Assembly (NCBI GenBank): GCA_030425745.1
Contig: JAUHZW010000037.1
Span: 1-13,379, forward strand
Source: Actinomycetes bacterium
GTDB lineage: Bacteria; Actinomycetota; Actinomycetes; S36-B12
Direction of reading: 5' to 3'
DNA length: 13,379 nucleotides
Part shown: positions 1 to 7,430 of the stretch, piece after piece
Layout of the letters: every line of letters starts with the position of its first letter
Position numbering within the stretch: the first letter of the stretch is position 1
Program-made: the position numbers and the translations under genes
Notes under the pieces: model-generated
The model's input: the letters and a program-made list of their open reading frames with translations, nothing else
Databases searched by the model: none
Told to the model about the DNA's origin: nothing

Positions 1-805
1 CGATCGGGTCCTCGATCGTGACGATGTGCCCCTTCCGGGTGCGATTCGCACGGTCGATGATCGCGGCCAGAGTCGTCGACTTGCCAGAGCCGGTGGGGCC
101 GGTCACGAGGACGAGGCCCCGCGGCAGTGCTGCGAAGTCACCGACCACCTCGGGCATGCCCAGCGATTCCAGCGGGAGGATGTCCCACGGGATCGCTCGG
201 AGCACCGCCCCGACGCTGCCCTGCTGCTGCATGAGATTCACGCGGAATCGGGCTGCTCCCGGGAGTTCGTAGGCGAGGTCGAGTTCCTTGTCCTCCTCGA
301 AGCGCTGCTTCTGCCGCTCCGTCAGGATCGCATATACCCCCTCCTGAAGCTGACGTGCCGTGAGCGCTCGCTGCCCCGGGATTGGCTCGAGGTCACCATG
401 CACCCGGACCATGGGGGGTGAGTTGACCGAGAGGTGGAGGTCGGAACCTCCCTTCTCCAACAGATGCAGGAGCAGATCATCCAGCATGATCTCCGGACCG
501 TCGGGCGACAGCTGACCGCTGATATCGGAGATGCCCGCGTCGTAGGCCGCCTGGGGAGCCTCCGGAACGAACGGCAACTCGGAGACCGGCTCCGGAAGAG
601 CAGTGGTGACGGGTGTTGCCACCGTGGGAGCTTCGGGTGACGCATGGGCCGCATGTGGCGCTTCCGCCTGAAGCTCCGCGGACGCCGTGTCCTCCACCGG
701 ACCCACGGCGCGGTCGGGCGGCGCGACCGTGGGAAGGGGGCGCTCGACGCCACCATCCGCGACCGAAAGGATCGGCAGGACGAAGTCGTCCTCAGACGAT
801 GACAC
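1..805 (-). CDS. pilT: PilT-like type IV pilus ATPase with N-terminal extension (pilT1), partial
   Basis: A hexameric cytoplasmic ATPase of the PilT family, which normally drives pilus retraction. Only the first 268 codons are present; the gene runs off the left edge. The PilT N-terminal domain starts near residue 100 with the usual GGSDLHL motif, and the Walker A motif GPTGSGKST lies at 236-244 (Lys242). The window ends just after the aspartate box TIEDPI, so Walker B and the His box are missing. Residues 1 to about 100 are a Pro/Ala/Glu-rich, probably disordered extension, which places Walker A about 80 residues later than in the other PilT here. The start is GTG at 805, chosen because GGGGAGG lies six bases upstream and no ATG in this frame precedes the domain. 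It overlaps the end of pilB by 14 bases in another frame, which suggests translational coupling. A PilT/PilU-type ATPase is firm from the motifs; which of the two PilT copies is the main retraction motor is inference. Confidence 0.9.
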   Translation of the reverse strand, partial: MSSSEDDFVLPILSVADGGVERPLPTVAPPDRAVGPVEDTASAELQAEAPHAAHASPEAPTVATPVTTALPEPVSELPFVPEAPQAAYDAGISDISGQLSPDGPEIMLDDLLLHLLEKGGSDLHLSVNSPPMVRVHGDLEPIPGQRALTARQLQEGVYAILTERQKQRFEEDKELDLAYELPGAARFRVNLMQQQGSVGAVLRAIPWDILPLESLGMPEVVGDFAALPRGLVLVTGPTGSGKSTTLAAIIDRANRTRKGHIVTIEDPI

Positions 806-2462
806 GCAGGACCTCCCCGATAGTGGTCTGCCCTTCAGCGACCTTCAGCCAGCCGTCTTGCCGCAGAGTGCGCATCCCCTGCGCGATGGCAGTGCGCCGC
901 ACCTCCTCGGAAGAAGCATTGCGGACGGCGAGCTTTCCGAGCTCCTCTGTCATCGGCATGACCTCGTGCATCGCCAGACGACCGTGGTAACCGGTGTCCG
1001 CGCAACTCGAACAGCCCACTGGTTCGAAGAAGGTGGGTGTCACGCCAGGAGGAGTCTCGAACCCGACAGCGGCAAGGTCCGACGCAGGAATCTCCACGGC
1101 GCGCTTGCATTTCGTGCAGAGCCTTCGGGCCAGCCGCTGGCCGGTCGCGCATTCCAGCGCGGACGACACCAGGAAGGGCTCGATGTCCATCTCGGTGAGT
1201 CGGGTGATGACGCTCGGCGCATCGTTGGTGTGCAGGGTCGTGAGGACAAGGTGACCGGTGAGAGCAGACTCGATCGCGATCTGTGCCGTCTCGTGATCAC
1301 GGATCTCGCCGATGAGGATGATGTCAGGGTCTGCGCGCAGGATGGACCGCAGCGCGGCGGCGAAGGTCATGCCGGCCTTGGCGTTGACCTGGATCTGATT
1401 GATCCCGGGGATCCGGTACTCGACCGGGTCCTCCACCGTCACGATGTTCACCTCAGGGCGGGCCACCGCATGGAGCGTGGCGTAGAGGGATGTCGACTTG
1501 CCTGAGCCCGTGGGCCCGCTGACGATGAGCATGCCGTAGGGACGCTCATAGGCGCTCTTCCACTTGACGAGGTTGTCCGGCGAGAACCCCAGATCAGGAA
1601 GCGCCATCTGAGCTGCAGTGTTGTCCAGGATCCGCATGACGATCTTCTCGCCCCAGACCGTCGGCAGACAGGAGACACGCAGGTCGATCTTGCGGCCGCG
1701 GGACATGACCGTGAGCCGACCGTCCTGCGGCACTCGTCGCTCAGCGATGTCCATGTCGCTCATGATCTTGAGCCGCGAGATGACCGCTGACTGGATCTCC
1801 TTCGGCGCCGGGGACATCTCCTTCAGGACGCCGTCGATCCGGAACCGGATCCGGATGTTGCTCTCAGTCGGTTCAACATGGATGTCCGAGGCATTGTCGG
1901 AGATCGCCTGATTGAGAAGCAGGTTCACATAGCGCACCAGTGGCGCATCGGTGGTGGAGGCGACAGGAGCAAGGATGTCGATCGCATTCTCGTCCTCGAG
2001 CATGTCTCGAACGAGTTCGCCAAGCTCTGCCTCAGCTCGATAGAGGAGATTGAGTCGGCTCTGGATCTCGGTCTTCATCGCACACGCGAAACGGACCGGG
2101 CGCCGGGTGATGGCCTGCAGGTCATCACGTGTCTGCCAGTTCATCGCAGTCTGGGAGTCGGCGGCCACGACGAGGACGTCCTTGTCGAACCTCAGGGGAA
2201 TGACGCCGTACTTGCGGGCCTGATCCCCGGTCAACAGTGCCACCGCGTCAGGATCGACGGGTTCGTCCATGATCTCGACGAAGTCCAGACCAGCCGCCTG
2301 AACCGTGTGCCGCACGACGTCCTTCTTCGACACCGCCCCCTGCTTCACCAGGACGTTGAGTACCGGCTCTCCCATCGCGCCGGCAGTGGCTTCGGCGGCC
2401 TCGAGTTGGTCGCTGCTGATGAGCCCCTCGGTGACAAGGATGCTTGCGACCGACGTGCTCAT
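792..2462 (-). CDS. pilB: Type IV pilus assembly ATPase PilB
   Basis: A 556-residue extension ATPase of the GspE/PilB family that powers pilin polymerisation at the membrane platform. Residues 1 to about 140 form the MshEN/GspE N-terminal type of domain. The second N domain follows, with ASDIHVEP near 200. The ATPase core has Walker A GPTGSGKST at 316-324 (Lys322), the aspartate box TVEDPVEY, a Walker B region ADPDIILIGEIRD (Glu386) and the His box TTLHTND. A zinc-binding tetracysteine is present (Cys449, Cys452, Cys484, Cys487), which is typical of PilB and absent from PilT. The length is normal for the family. The ATG at 2462 has AAGGGG nine bases upstream and an in-frame TGA shortly before it. 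In the N domain, the Arg-Leu-Gly positions that usually mark c-di-GMP-binding MshEN repeats are replaced, so nucleotide control is doubtful. It follows pilT2 after 106 bases. Confidence 0.97.
   Translation of the reverse strand: MSTSVASILVTEGLISSDQLEAAEATAGAMGEPVLNVLVKQGAVSKKDVVRHTVQAAGLDFVEIMDEPVDPDAVALLTGDQARKYGVIPLRFDKDVLVVAADSQTAMNWQTRDDLQAITRRPVRFACAMKTEIQSRLNLLYRAEAELGELVRDMLEDENAIDILAPVASTTDAPLVRYVNLLLNQAISDNASDIHVEPTESNIRIRFRIDGVLKEMSPAPKEIQSAVISRLKIMSDMDIAERRVPQDGRLTVMSRGRKIDLRVSCLPTVWGEKIVMRILDNTAAQMALPDLGFSPDNLVKWKSAYERPYGMLIVSGPTGSGKSTSLYATLHAVARPEVNIVTVEDPVEYRIPGINQIQVNAKAGMTFAAALRSILRADPDIILIGEIRDHETAQIAIESALTGHLVLTTLHTNDAPSVITRLTEMDIEPFLVSSALECATGQRLARRLCTKCKRAVEIPASDLAAVGFETPPGVTPTFFEPVGCSSCADTGYHGRLAMHEVMPMTEELGKLAVRNASSEEVRRTAIAQGMRTLRQDGWLKVAEGQTTIGEVLRVIV
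812..818 (-). promoter_or_regulatory. Ribosome binding site of pilT1 inside pilB
   Basis: On the minus strand GGGGAGG is followed by six bases and then GTG at 805. It lies within the last codons of pilB and decides the pilT1 start, which has no ATG alternative in a sensible place. Confidence 0.65.
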
Positions 2463-2568
2463 GACCTCTCACCCCTTCGAGCGCCGGCGCGGTGTCGGAC
2501 TGCGGCGCTCATCCCACTCGAACGCACGACCAACGTCAGAGACACACCTGTCAGGATAGAGGCGCCGT
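2463..2568. other. Gap between pilT2 and pilB
   Basis: A 106-base spacer inside the leftward ATPase operon, much longer than the other junctions in the window. On the minus strand TATCCT at 2558-2553 fits the actinobacterial -10 pattern TANNNT, but no -35 box is convincing. It may hold a secondary promoter for pilB-pilT1. No open frame or terminator hairpin is seen. Confidence 0.3.
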
Positions 2569-3726
2569 TCATGGTCGGTCCCCCCGATAGCCGGCCCGGC
2601 GCAGCGCAACATGAAGATCGGCAGGCCTGGCGACGACACGCTCCGCCTCGTCCACGGTGATGGAGCCCGCCAGCACGAGCCGGACAGCGTCCTGCTCGAA
2701 CGTGTGCATCCCGTAGAACTCACCGTCAGCCACGATGTCCTCGAGTTGCCCAGACTTCTCGATGTCAGCGATGGCCTCGCGCAGACGTGGAGTGCCCACC
2801 CCGACCTCGCTCACGAGAACGCGGCCCCGACCGTCCGCCGCCATGACCAACTGCTGGCAGACCACTCCACGCAGCGACTCAGCCACAGACGCCCGGGCCT
2901 GGCGCTGCTCGGCCACAGGAAACAGGTCGATGATGCGATTCACGGCGTCCACCACGCTGCGCGCATGGAGGCTGGCGAAGACCAGGTGCCCGGTCTCCGC
3001 CGCCTGCAGAGCAGTGCGAAGGGTATCGACGTCTCGGATCTCCCCCACGAGGATGACATCCGGGTCCTGTCGCATCCCGGAGCGCAGCGCACGAGCGAAG
3101 GACGTCGTGTCGGTGTGGAGTTCCCGCTGGCTGATCGTAGCCAGCCGGTCACGATGGAGGAACTCGATCGGATCCTCGATCGTGAGGATGTGGCAGCGAC
3201 GCGCGCCGTTGATGACGTCGATCATGGCCGCCAGTGAGGTGCTCTTGCCCGATCCGGTCGGTCCACTGACGACGACGAGCCCGCTTGGCTCACGAGCAAG
3301 GTCGCCGACTGATGGAGGAAGCCCGAGTGAGGCCAGCGACGGAATGTCCTCGCGGACATGGCGCAGCACGAGCGAGGCACCACCGCGAGCCCGGTAGGCA
3401 TTGGCTCGAAACCTGCCGACACCGGGCTCCACCAGCGCGAAATCGCATTCGTTGTCCCGCAGGAAGTCATCCCGGTCTCGCGGGGTCGGCATCGCCGCGA
3501 GGACGAGCGCCTCGGCTTCGTCCGTCCCCAGAGCCGGTGCTTCCAGCGCCCGAAGCTGTCCGTCGACCCGCAGGAGCGGGGGCGATCCGACTCGGAGATG
3601 GATGTCCGAGGCACCGTGAGCAACAGCTGCGCTCAGGATGTCCCGCAGCCCCGGCCCTTCCGCGGCCACACCCCGCGCAGGCGGATTCACCGGGTCTGGT
3701 CCCGCATCCGCATACGTCATACTCAT
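2569..3726 (-). CDS. pilT: PilT-like type IV pilus retraction ATPase (pilT2)
   Basis: A 385-residue ATPase of the PilT/PilU family, close to the family's usual length. A short N-terminal tail of about 27 residues precedes the PilT N domain (GASDIHLRVG, about 38-47). Walker A GPTGSGKST is at 155-163 (Lys161), the aspartate box is TIEDPIEF, the Walker B region is QDPDVILVGEIRD (Glu229), and the His box is ASLHARS, as in PilT rather than PilB. There is no tetracysteine. The C-terminal region REAIADIEKSGQLEDIV sits where PilT has its AIRNLIRE retraction motif, but the match is degenerate, so it may work like PilU. It is the first gene of the leftward operon pilT2-pilB-pilT1. The start is ATG at 3726; a second ATG at 3720 is possible. 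No good ribosome binding site is visible, and a 28-base dyad lies four bases upstream of the start. Confidence 0.95.
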   Translation of the reverse strand: MSMTYADAGPDPVNPPARGVAAEGPGLRDILSAAVAHGASDIHLRVGSPPLLRVDGQLRALEAPALGTDEAEALVLAAMPTPRDRDDFLRDNECDFALVEPGVGRFRANAYRARGGASLVLRHVREDIPSLASLGLPPSVGDLAREPSGLVVVSGPTGSGKSTSLAAMIDVINGARRCHILTIEDPIEFLHRDRLATISQRELHTDTTSFARALRSGMRQDPDVILVGEIRDVDTLRTALQAAETGHLVFASLHARSVVDAVNRIIDLFPVAEQRQARASVAESLRGVVCQQLVMAADGRGRVLVSEVGVGTPRLREAIADIEKSGQLEDIVADGEFYGMHTFEQDAVRLVLAGSITVDEAERVVARPADLHVALRRAGYRGDRP

Positions 3727-3730
3727 GGTT

Positions 3731-3758
3731 TCGGCTCGAACCCCGGGGAACGGTCCGA
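3731..3758. promoter_or_regulatory. 28-base interrupted dyad upstream of pilT2
   Basis: Centred between 3744 and 3745, the arms TCGG, CG and CCCC pair exactly with GGGG, CG and CCGA at mirrored positions, so 10 of 14 position pairs match. It lies four bases before the pilT2 ATG and about 110 bases before pilM, inside the divergent control region. It could be a DNA operator for a dimeric regulator or an mRNA structure limiting pilT2 translation. A shorter inverted repeat, GAGAG then six bases then CTCTC, follows at 3769-3784. Confidence 0.4.
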
Positions 3759-3852
3759 TAGATCAATAGAGAGCGACATCTCTCCTCAGCAGTGCGCCCG
3801 AATGAACCGCAGGCTGCCGTCGGTGTCGCGACAACGGTGTTCGATGAGCGAC

Positions 3853-3858
3853 AGGAGG
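3853..3858 (+). promoter_or_regulatory. Ribosome binding site of pilM
   Basis: AGGAGG is followed by eight bases and ATG at 3867. This selects the internal ATG over an in-frame ATG at 3792, which would add 25 residues unlike any PilM. Confidence 0.8.
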
Positions 3859-3866
3859 CGGGCCGG

Positions 3867-5015
3867 ATGACCACGTCTGCGGTCGGGCTCGACATAGGGT
3901 CCAGCGGCATCCGTGCCGCACAGGTCTCCCGGCACCGTCGATCCGGTGAGTTGGAGATCGTCCGCGCTTCATCCGTCGAGCTCCCTTTCGATGCGGTCCG
4001 CAACGGAGTGATCTCCGACGACAGGGCGGTAACCGCCGGCCTCAAGCGGCTGTGGCGGCAGGGTCGCTTCCACGGCCGGAAGGTCAACTTCGCCGTCTCG
4101 GACTCCGGCGTCCTCACCCGTCAGATCGACCTTCCGTGGATGCCTCCCGCGGACTTCGCCGCGGCCCTGCGCTACCAGGTCGGCGACGCGCTTCCCGTGG
4201 ACCTGGACACGGTAGAACTCGACTACCACCTGCTCGATGAGCACGAGGTGACCGATGAGGTCGGCAACACCACCCCGATGAACCGTATCCTCGTCGTGGC
4301 TGCGAACCGGGAGTCCACCGAGGCCGAGGCACGGGTCCTGCGGCGAGCCGGGCTTGAGCCGATCGGGGCAGACTCGTCCGCCTTCGCCCTCATTCGAGCT
4401 GCCTGTCGCGGCGTACTCCCCGGAGAGCACGATGAGCGCGAGAGCAGCAGAGTCGGAGCCATCGCCGATGTCGGAGCGGACCAACTCACCGTGGTCGTCC
4501 ACCGGGCAGGTCAGCCCCTGTTCATCCGCACGATCGCCAACCTCGGTGGCCAGACAGCAGCCGCGGCCCTCGCGGAGCGTCTCGCCCTGGACCCTGCCAA
4601 CGCTGAACTGGTCAAGCGAGACACGGGCCTCAACGGACCGGCACCTGTCGTCGCCCCCATCGCGGAATCCAGCGTCTTCGGCACCGGGGCCGAACAGGCT
4701 CCGACTGATCCCCGCGTCCTCGCCACCGTGGGCATCCTCAATCCCTGGGCCACGACCATCGTGTCCGAGATCCGCAACTCTCTCGACTACTACCAGGCGA
4801 CGGGAAGTGGCCCGGCCGTTGAATCCCTGGACCTGGCCGGCCGGACCGTGCTGCTCGACGGTCTGATCGACCGCATCGCCACGTCACTGCCGATCCGAGT
4901 GAGGGTGGTCGATCCCCTCCTCGGGATGGCTGCATCCGCGCGAGTGCGCAAACTGGGCCTCACCGATGCCCGAATGACAGTTGCCGTGGGCATGGCACTG
5001 GCAGGTGTGGCATGA
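3867..5015 (+). CDS. pilM: Type IV pilus assembly protein PilM
   Basis: A 382-residue cytoplasmic, actin-like (FtsA/MreB fold) ATP-binding protein that binds the N-terminal tail of PilN and links the motor ATPases to the envelope platform. The N-terminal phosphate-binding loop GLDIGSSGIRAAQV is at about residues 7-20. Family-typical stretches follow in order: RQIDLPWMPPADF, then RYQVGDALPVDLDTVELDY, then RRAGLEPIGADSSAFALIRA, a second nucleotide-binding segment AIADVGADQLTVVV, and the C-terminal LLDGLIDRI region. The length is slightly above the roughly 350 residues usual for PilM. The start is set by AGGAGG eight bases before ATG 3867. Its last codons overlap the pilN start as ATGA, so it is the first gene of a tightly coupled pilM-pilN-pilO operon, divergent from pilT2. 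Confidence 0.95.
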   Translation: MTTSAVGLDIGSSGIRAAQVSRHRRSGELEIVRASSVELPFDAVRNGVISDDRAVTAGLKRLWRQGRFHGRKVNFAVSDSGVLTRQIDLPWMPPADFAAALRYQVGDALPVDLDTVELDYHLLDEHEVTDEVGNTTPMNRILVVAANRESTEAEARVLRRAGLEPIGADSSAFALIRAACRGVLPGEHDERESSRVGAIADVGADQLTVVVHRAGQPLFIRTIANLGGQTAAAALAERLALDPANAELVKRDTGLNGPAPVVAPIAESSVFGTGAEQAPTDPRVLATVGILNPWATTIVSEIRNSLDYYQATGSGPAVESLDLAGRTVLLDGLIDRIATSLPIRVRVVDPLLGMAASARVRKLGLTDARMTVAVGMALAGVA

Positions 5016-5884
5016 GCGGGCGATCAGCAGGAGCTACCCGCCGGGGACTGCTCCAGACGGACATGTCGTCCCTGCTCCGGAGGCGCCGGACCGATGGCGA
5101 GGATCCCGAACGGCCGCGCTTCCGGCCGACCCTGCCCGAGGTCAATGTCCTGCCCGCATCGGTACGGGTCTCCATCCGCGTGCGCAAACTCGTGCGTCTG
5201 TTCGTGCTGCTCGCTCTCCTGCTGGTCGTGGCCAGTGGCGGTGTGTGGTACCTGCAATCGGACCGCATCGCCCGCGCGGAGAACGCTGTCGAGACCGCAA
5301 CCGAGCAGAACGTCCAACTGCAAGACGACCTCGCTGCCCTGGCGCCGATCCGCGAACTGTACGGGGAGATCACCCGTCTGCAGGAGCTCGTGGCCACGAC
5401 GCTTGCAGCCCAGCCGCGAGCCGCGGCTGTCATCACCGAGGTGATCGCTGCGGGCGAGGAATCCGCCGGAAAGGACATCTCTTTCAGCAGCATCGATGTC
5501 GTCTACAAGGGGATCCCGGTGCCGGGGGCTGACCTCAACGTCTGCCCTAACCCGGACCCCTTCACTGAGGAGATCACCATCGGCTGCGTGACCTTCAGCG
5601 CCACCGTCGCCTCCCGCGAGCAGGTCTCGAACCTCCTCCGCGCCCTGGGGGAAGACTCTCTGTTCGTGGGCCCGTATGTGACAACCTCCAATGTGTCATC
5701 CGTTGAGGGCCAAGGCGATGTGGTGGCCTTCACCGGTTCGGCGGGAATCTCCGCCGAAGGGCTGGTGACCCCACTCACGGACGAAGAGATCGATGCCATC
5801 GTCAATCCCCCGGCCCAGGATGAGGACTCCTCCCAGACATCCGGAGATGGCAACCCCGATGAGGCCGCCGGGGAGGCATCATGA
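5012..5884 (+). CDS. pilN: Type IV pilus assembly protein PilN
   Basis: A 290-residue bitopic membrane protein of the PilN family. The cytoplasmic tail (1-60) is basic and carries VNVLP at 44-48, the equivalent of the conserved INLLP motif that docks into PilM. One transmembrane helix follows at about 61-80, then a coiled coil (about 85-130) and an extracytoplasmic ferredoxin-like region. That region has two cysteines (NVCPNPDP and ITIGCVTF) that could form a disulphide. The last 35 or so residues are an acidic, low-complexity tail. It is longer than typical proteobacterial PilN (about 200 residues), with extra sequence at both ends. The ATG at 5012 overlaps the pilM stop; an internal ATG at 5063 would still keep the PilM-binding motif. 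It is likely to pair with PilO. Confidence 0.9.
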   Translation: MSGRSAGATRRGLLQTDMSSLLRRRRTDGEDPERPRFRPTLPEVNVLPASVRVSIRVRKLVRLFVLLALLLVVASGGVWYLQSDRIARAENAVETATEQNVQLQDDLAALAPIRELYGEITRLQELVATTLAAQPRAAAVITEVIAAGEESAGKDISFSSIDVVYKGIPVPGADLNVCPNPDPFTEEITIGCVTFSATVASREQVSNLLRALGEDSLFVGPYVTTSNVSSVEGQGDVVAFTGSAGISAEGLVTPLTDEEIDAIVNPPAQDEDSSQTSGDGNPDEAAGEAS

Positions 5885-6531
5885 GCGGACGGGTGAGACT
5901 CACGATCGTCTTCGGGATCCTCGGCTTGCTCGTCGTGTCCGCGATCAGCTGGCTGGCTGTGCTCTCCCCCCGGCTGGCCGAGGCCGATCGGCTCGATCAG
6001 AGTGCCCGGGACCTGGAGTCGGCCAACCTCAGCCTGTTGAACCAGTTCAACCGGACCATGGATCTGGCCCAGCAGGCACCTGACGCTGCTGCCGATGCAC
6101 AGGTCCTTTTCGCAGCCATGCCGCAGCAGGCCGACCTGCCCCGGGTGCTCGAGCAGATCACTGAGGCCGCGACCGAGGCCGGAATCGATCCCTCGGATGT
6201 CGAGACGATCACGACGTCACTGCCGACCCCGGTGGGGCCTCCAGGTGAGGAGGCAGCCTCAGGGATCGCGCTGGCACAGCTTCAGCTCGCCGTGACGGCT
6301 CGCGGATCCCGGGGCGCCGCCCTCGCCTTCCTCGACAACCTCCAGCGACTCGATCGCATCCTCCTGATCACCTCGTCGCGGATGGCTGCGGCTCCGGAGG
6401 AGGGCGCCAAGAACCGACAGTCCATCCAGGTGACGGGCACAATGTTCGTTCTGCAATCCGAACTGCCGGACCTCGTCCAGGAGGTCGACGCACTGCTCCA
6501 GACGGCGACGACCATGGATCGGACGTCGTGA
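5881..6531 (+). CDS. pilO: Type IV pilus assembly protein PilO
   Basis: A 216-residue bitopic membrane protein that forms heterodimers with PilN. A very short cytoplasmic N-terminus (MSGRVR) is followed by a single transmembrane helix at about 7-28, a coiled-coil stretch (about 31-70) and an extracytoplasmic domain containing the family-like segment LPRVLEQITEAATEAGI. Length and topology fit PilO. The start overlaps the pilN stop as ATGA, so the pair is translationally coupled. It is the last plus-strand gene here. No PilP lipoprotein or PilQ secretin follows, as expected for a monoderm. Identity rests on topology and position as much as on sequence, because PilO is poorly conserved. Confidence 0.88.
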   Translation: MSGRVRLTIVFGILGLLVVSAISWLAVLSPRLAEADRLDQSARDLESANLSLLNQFNRTMDLAQQAPDAAADAQVLFAAMPQQADLPRVLEQITEAATEAGIDPSDVETITTSLPTPVGPPGEEAASGIALAQLQLAVTARGSRGAALAFLDNLQRLDRILLITSSRMAAAPEEGAKNRQSIQVTGTMFVLQSELPDLVQEVDALLQTATTMDRTS

Positions 6532-6584
6532 TCTGGCACTGACCGCCCTCGGCGGCAGCAGCATCGGTGCTCGGAACGACGTCC

Positions 6585-7376
6585 TCACAAGGGGGGCAAC
6601 GAGGCGAGCATCCGCGCACCGTCAGCATCCGACAGCCCCGACGCGAGCGCCTCCCGGATCGCGGTCACGCCCGGCACGAACCCTTCCGGAAGCCCCTGCA
6701 GGTGCTGGATACCCGCCGAGCCCAACTCCCAGCGGATCGTCACTGTCAGCAGATCGCTGTCCCCCAGAGCCACCGCCGACTCCACTAGGTAGGCCTCGAA
6801 GGCCAAGTAGTCCGCGGCATACGCTGCCTGCACCGCGCCGGAAGTGTCCCCAGCTACCCGAAGCGACCGAGCAGCCGCCATCTCAGTCTCGGCCGCCACG
6901 CGCCGAGCCTCCACAAAGGCACGTGGAGTCATGCCACTCAGACGCTCACGAGCACTTGCTGCGAGGTCGGCCGGACCGGGCGCAGGCAGGTCATCAAGAG
7001 CCGACGTAGGCAACCCCGCCAGGGTGATCGAGTCGGCGAGGCCGTCGTCGCAGCGGGTGAGCAACTGACGCCGAGCGCCTCGCAGGATGTCCCCGCATGT
7101 CGTGGGATCAGGCTCTCTCGGAAAGGGCACGGTCGTCTCGGCGATGAAGGCCTCGGCCGCCCGGAACCATCCGCGGGTCGAAGAGGCGGCGGCTCCCATG
7201 ATCCGCTCCCACAGGACGGCCTGCGCTGCGTAGACATCCGCACCCCAGGCTGCCGCCAGCGCGCGGGAGACTATTGACTCCCCCGCGAGCCGCGCCGCCG
7301 CAACGTGGAGGATCTGCGCGTTGGCCAGACACTGGCCGTATCGCTCCTCCGCCGAGCGTCGAGGCGCTCTCGTCAT
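6585..7376 (-). CDS. Conserved-looking hypothetical protein, predicted helical, 263 residues
   Basis: I do not recognise this protein. It is rich in Ala, Arg and Glu and looks largely helical and soluble, with no signal peptide, membrane segment or prepilin motif. It has three cysteines (GQCLANA, DPTTCGD, LLTRCDD). Two helix-rich blocks (about 10-85 and 150-230) are separated by a Pro/Asp-rich linker near 125-145 (SALDDLPAPGPADL), so it may be two-domain. The start at ATG 7376 is set by AGGAGGAGG four bases upstream; the frame could extend nine codons further but without support. It follows the PilX-like gene after 71 bases on the same strand and converges on pilO with a 53-base gap. Position suggests a pilus-related or regulatory role, but that is only association; it could also be an unrelated insertion. 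Confidence 0.8.
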   Translation of the reverse strand: MTRAPRRSAEERYGQCLANAQILHVAAARLAGESIVSRALAAAWGADVYAAQAVLWERIMGAAASSTRGWFRAAEAFIAETTVPFPREPDPTTCGDILRGARRQLLTRCDDGLADSITLAGLPTSALDDLPAPGPADLAASARERLSGMTPRAFVEARRVAAETEMAAARSLRVAGDTSGAVQAAYAADYLAFEAYLVESAVALGDSDLLTVTIRWELGSAGIQHLQGLPEGFVPGVTAIREALASGLSDADGARMLASLPPL

Positions 7377-7380
7377 GGAC

Positions 7381-7389
7381 CCTCCTCCT
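7381..7389 (-). promoter_or_regulatory. Ribosome binding site of the 263-residue unknown
   Basis: AGGAGGAGG on the minus strand, four bases before ATG 7376, is the strongest Shine-Dalgarno match in the window. It argues for independent, efficient initiation rather than coupling to the upstream PilX-like gene. Confidence 0.75.
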
Positions 7390-7430
7390 GCCGGGCGAAG
7401 CATAGTTGGCGATGACGGCTCCTCCCTGTG

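Noticed and set aside
322..756. Open minus-strand frame of 144 residues overlapping pilT1
   Set aside because: It is Arg/Ser/Pro-rich shadow sequence. The overlapping frame from GTG 805 encodes clear PilT motifs.
687..2660. Long plus-strand frames opposite pilT1, pilB and pilT2, including one of 272 residues and one of 260
   Set aside because: They lie antisense to well-supported ATPase genes, have no recognisable motifs, and arise from the high GC content.
3792..3866. Upstream extension of pilM to ATG 3792
   Set aside because: The extra 25 residues do not look like PilM, and AGGAGG lies at the right distance from ATG 3867.
3467..4117. Minus-strand frame of 216 residues across the divergent region
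   Set aside because: It overlaps both pilT2 and pilM, has a shadow-like composition, and would eliminate the control region.
6543..6555. Hairpin CCGCC-CTC-GGCGG in the gap between pilO and the 263-residue unknown, a possible terminator
   Set aside because: The stem is only five base pairs and no T tract follows on either strand. It is weak for an intrinsic terminator in GC-rich DNA.
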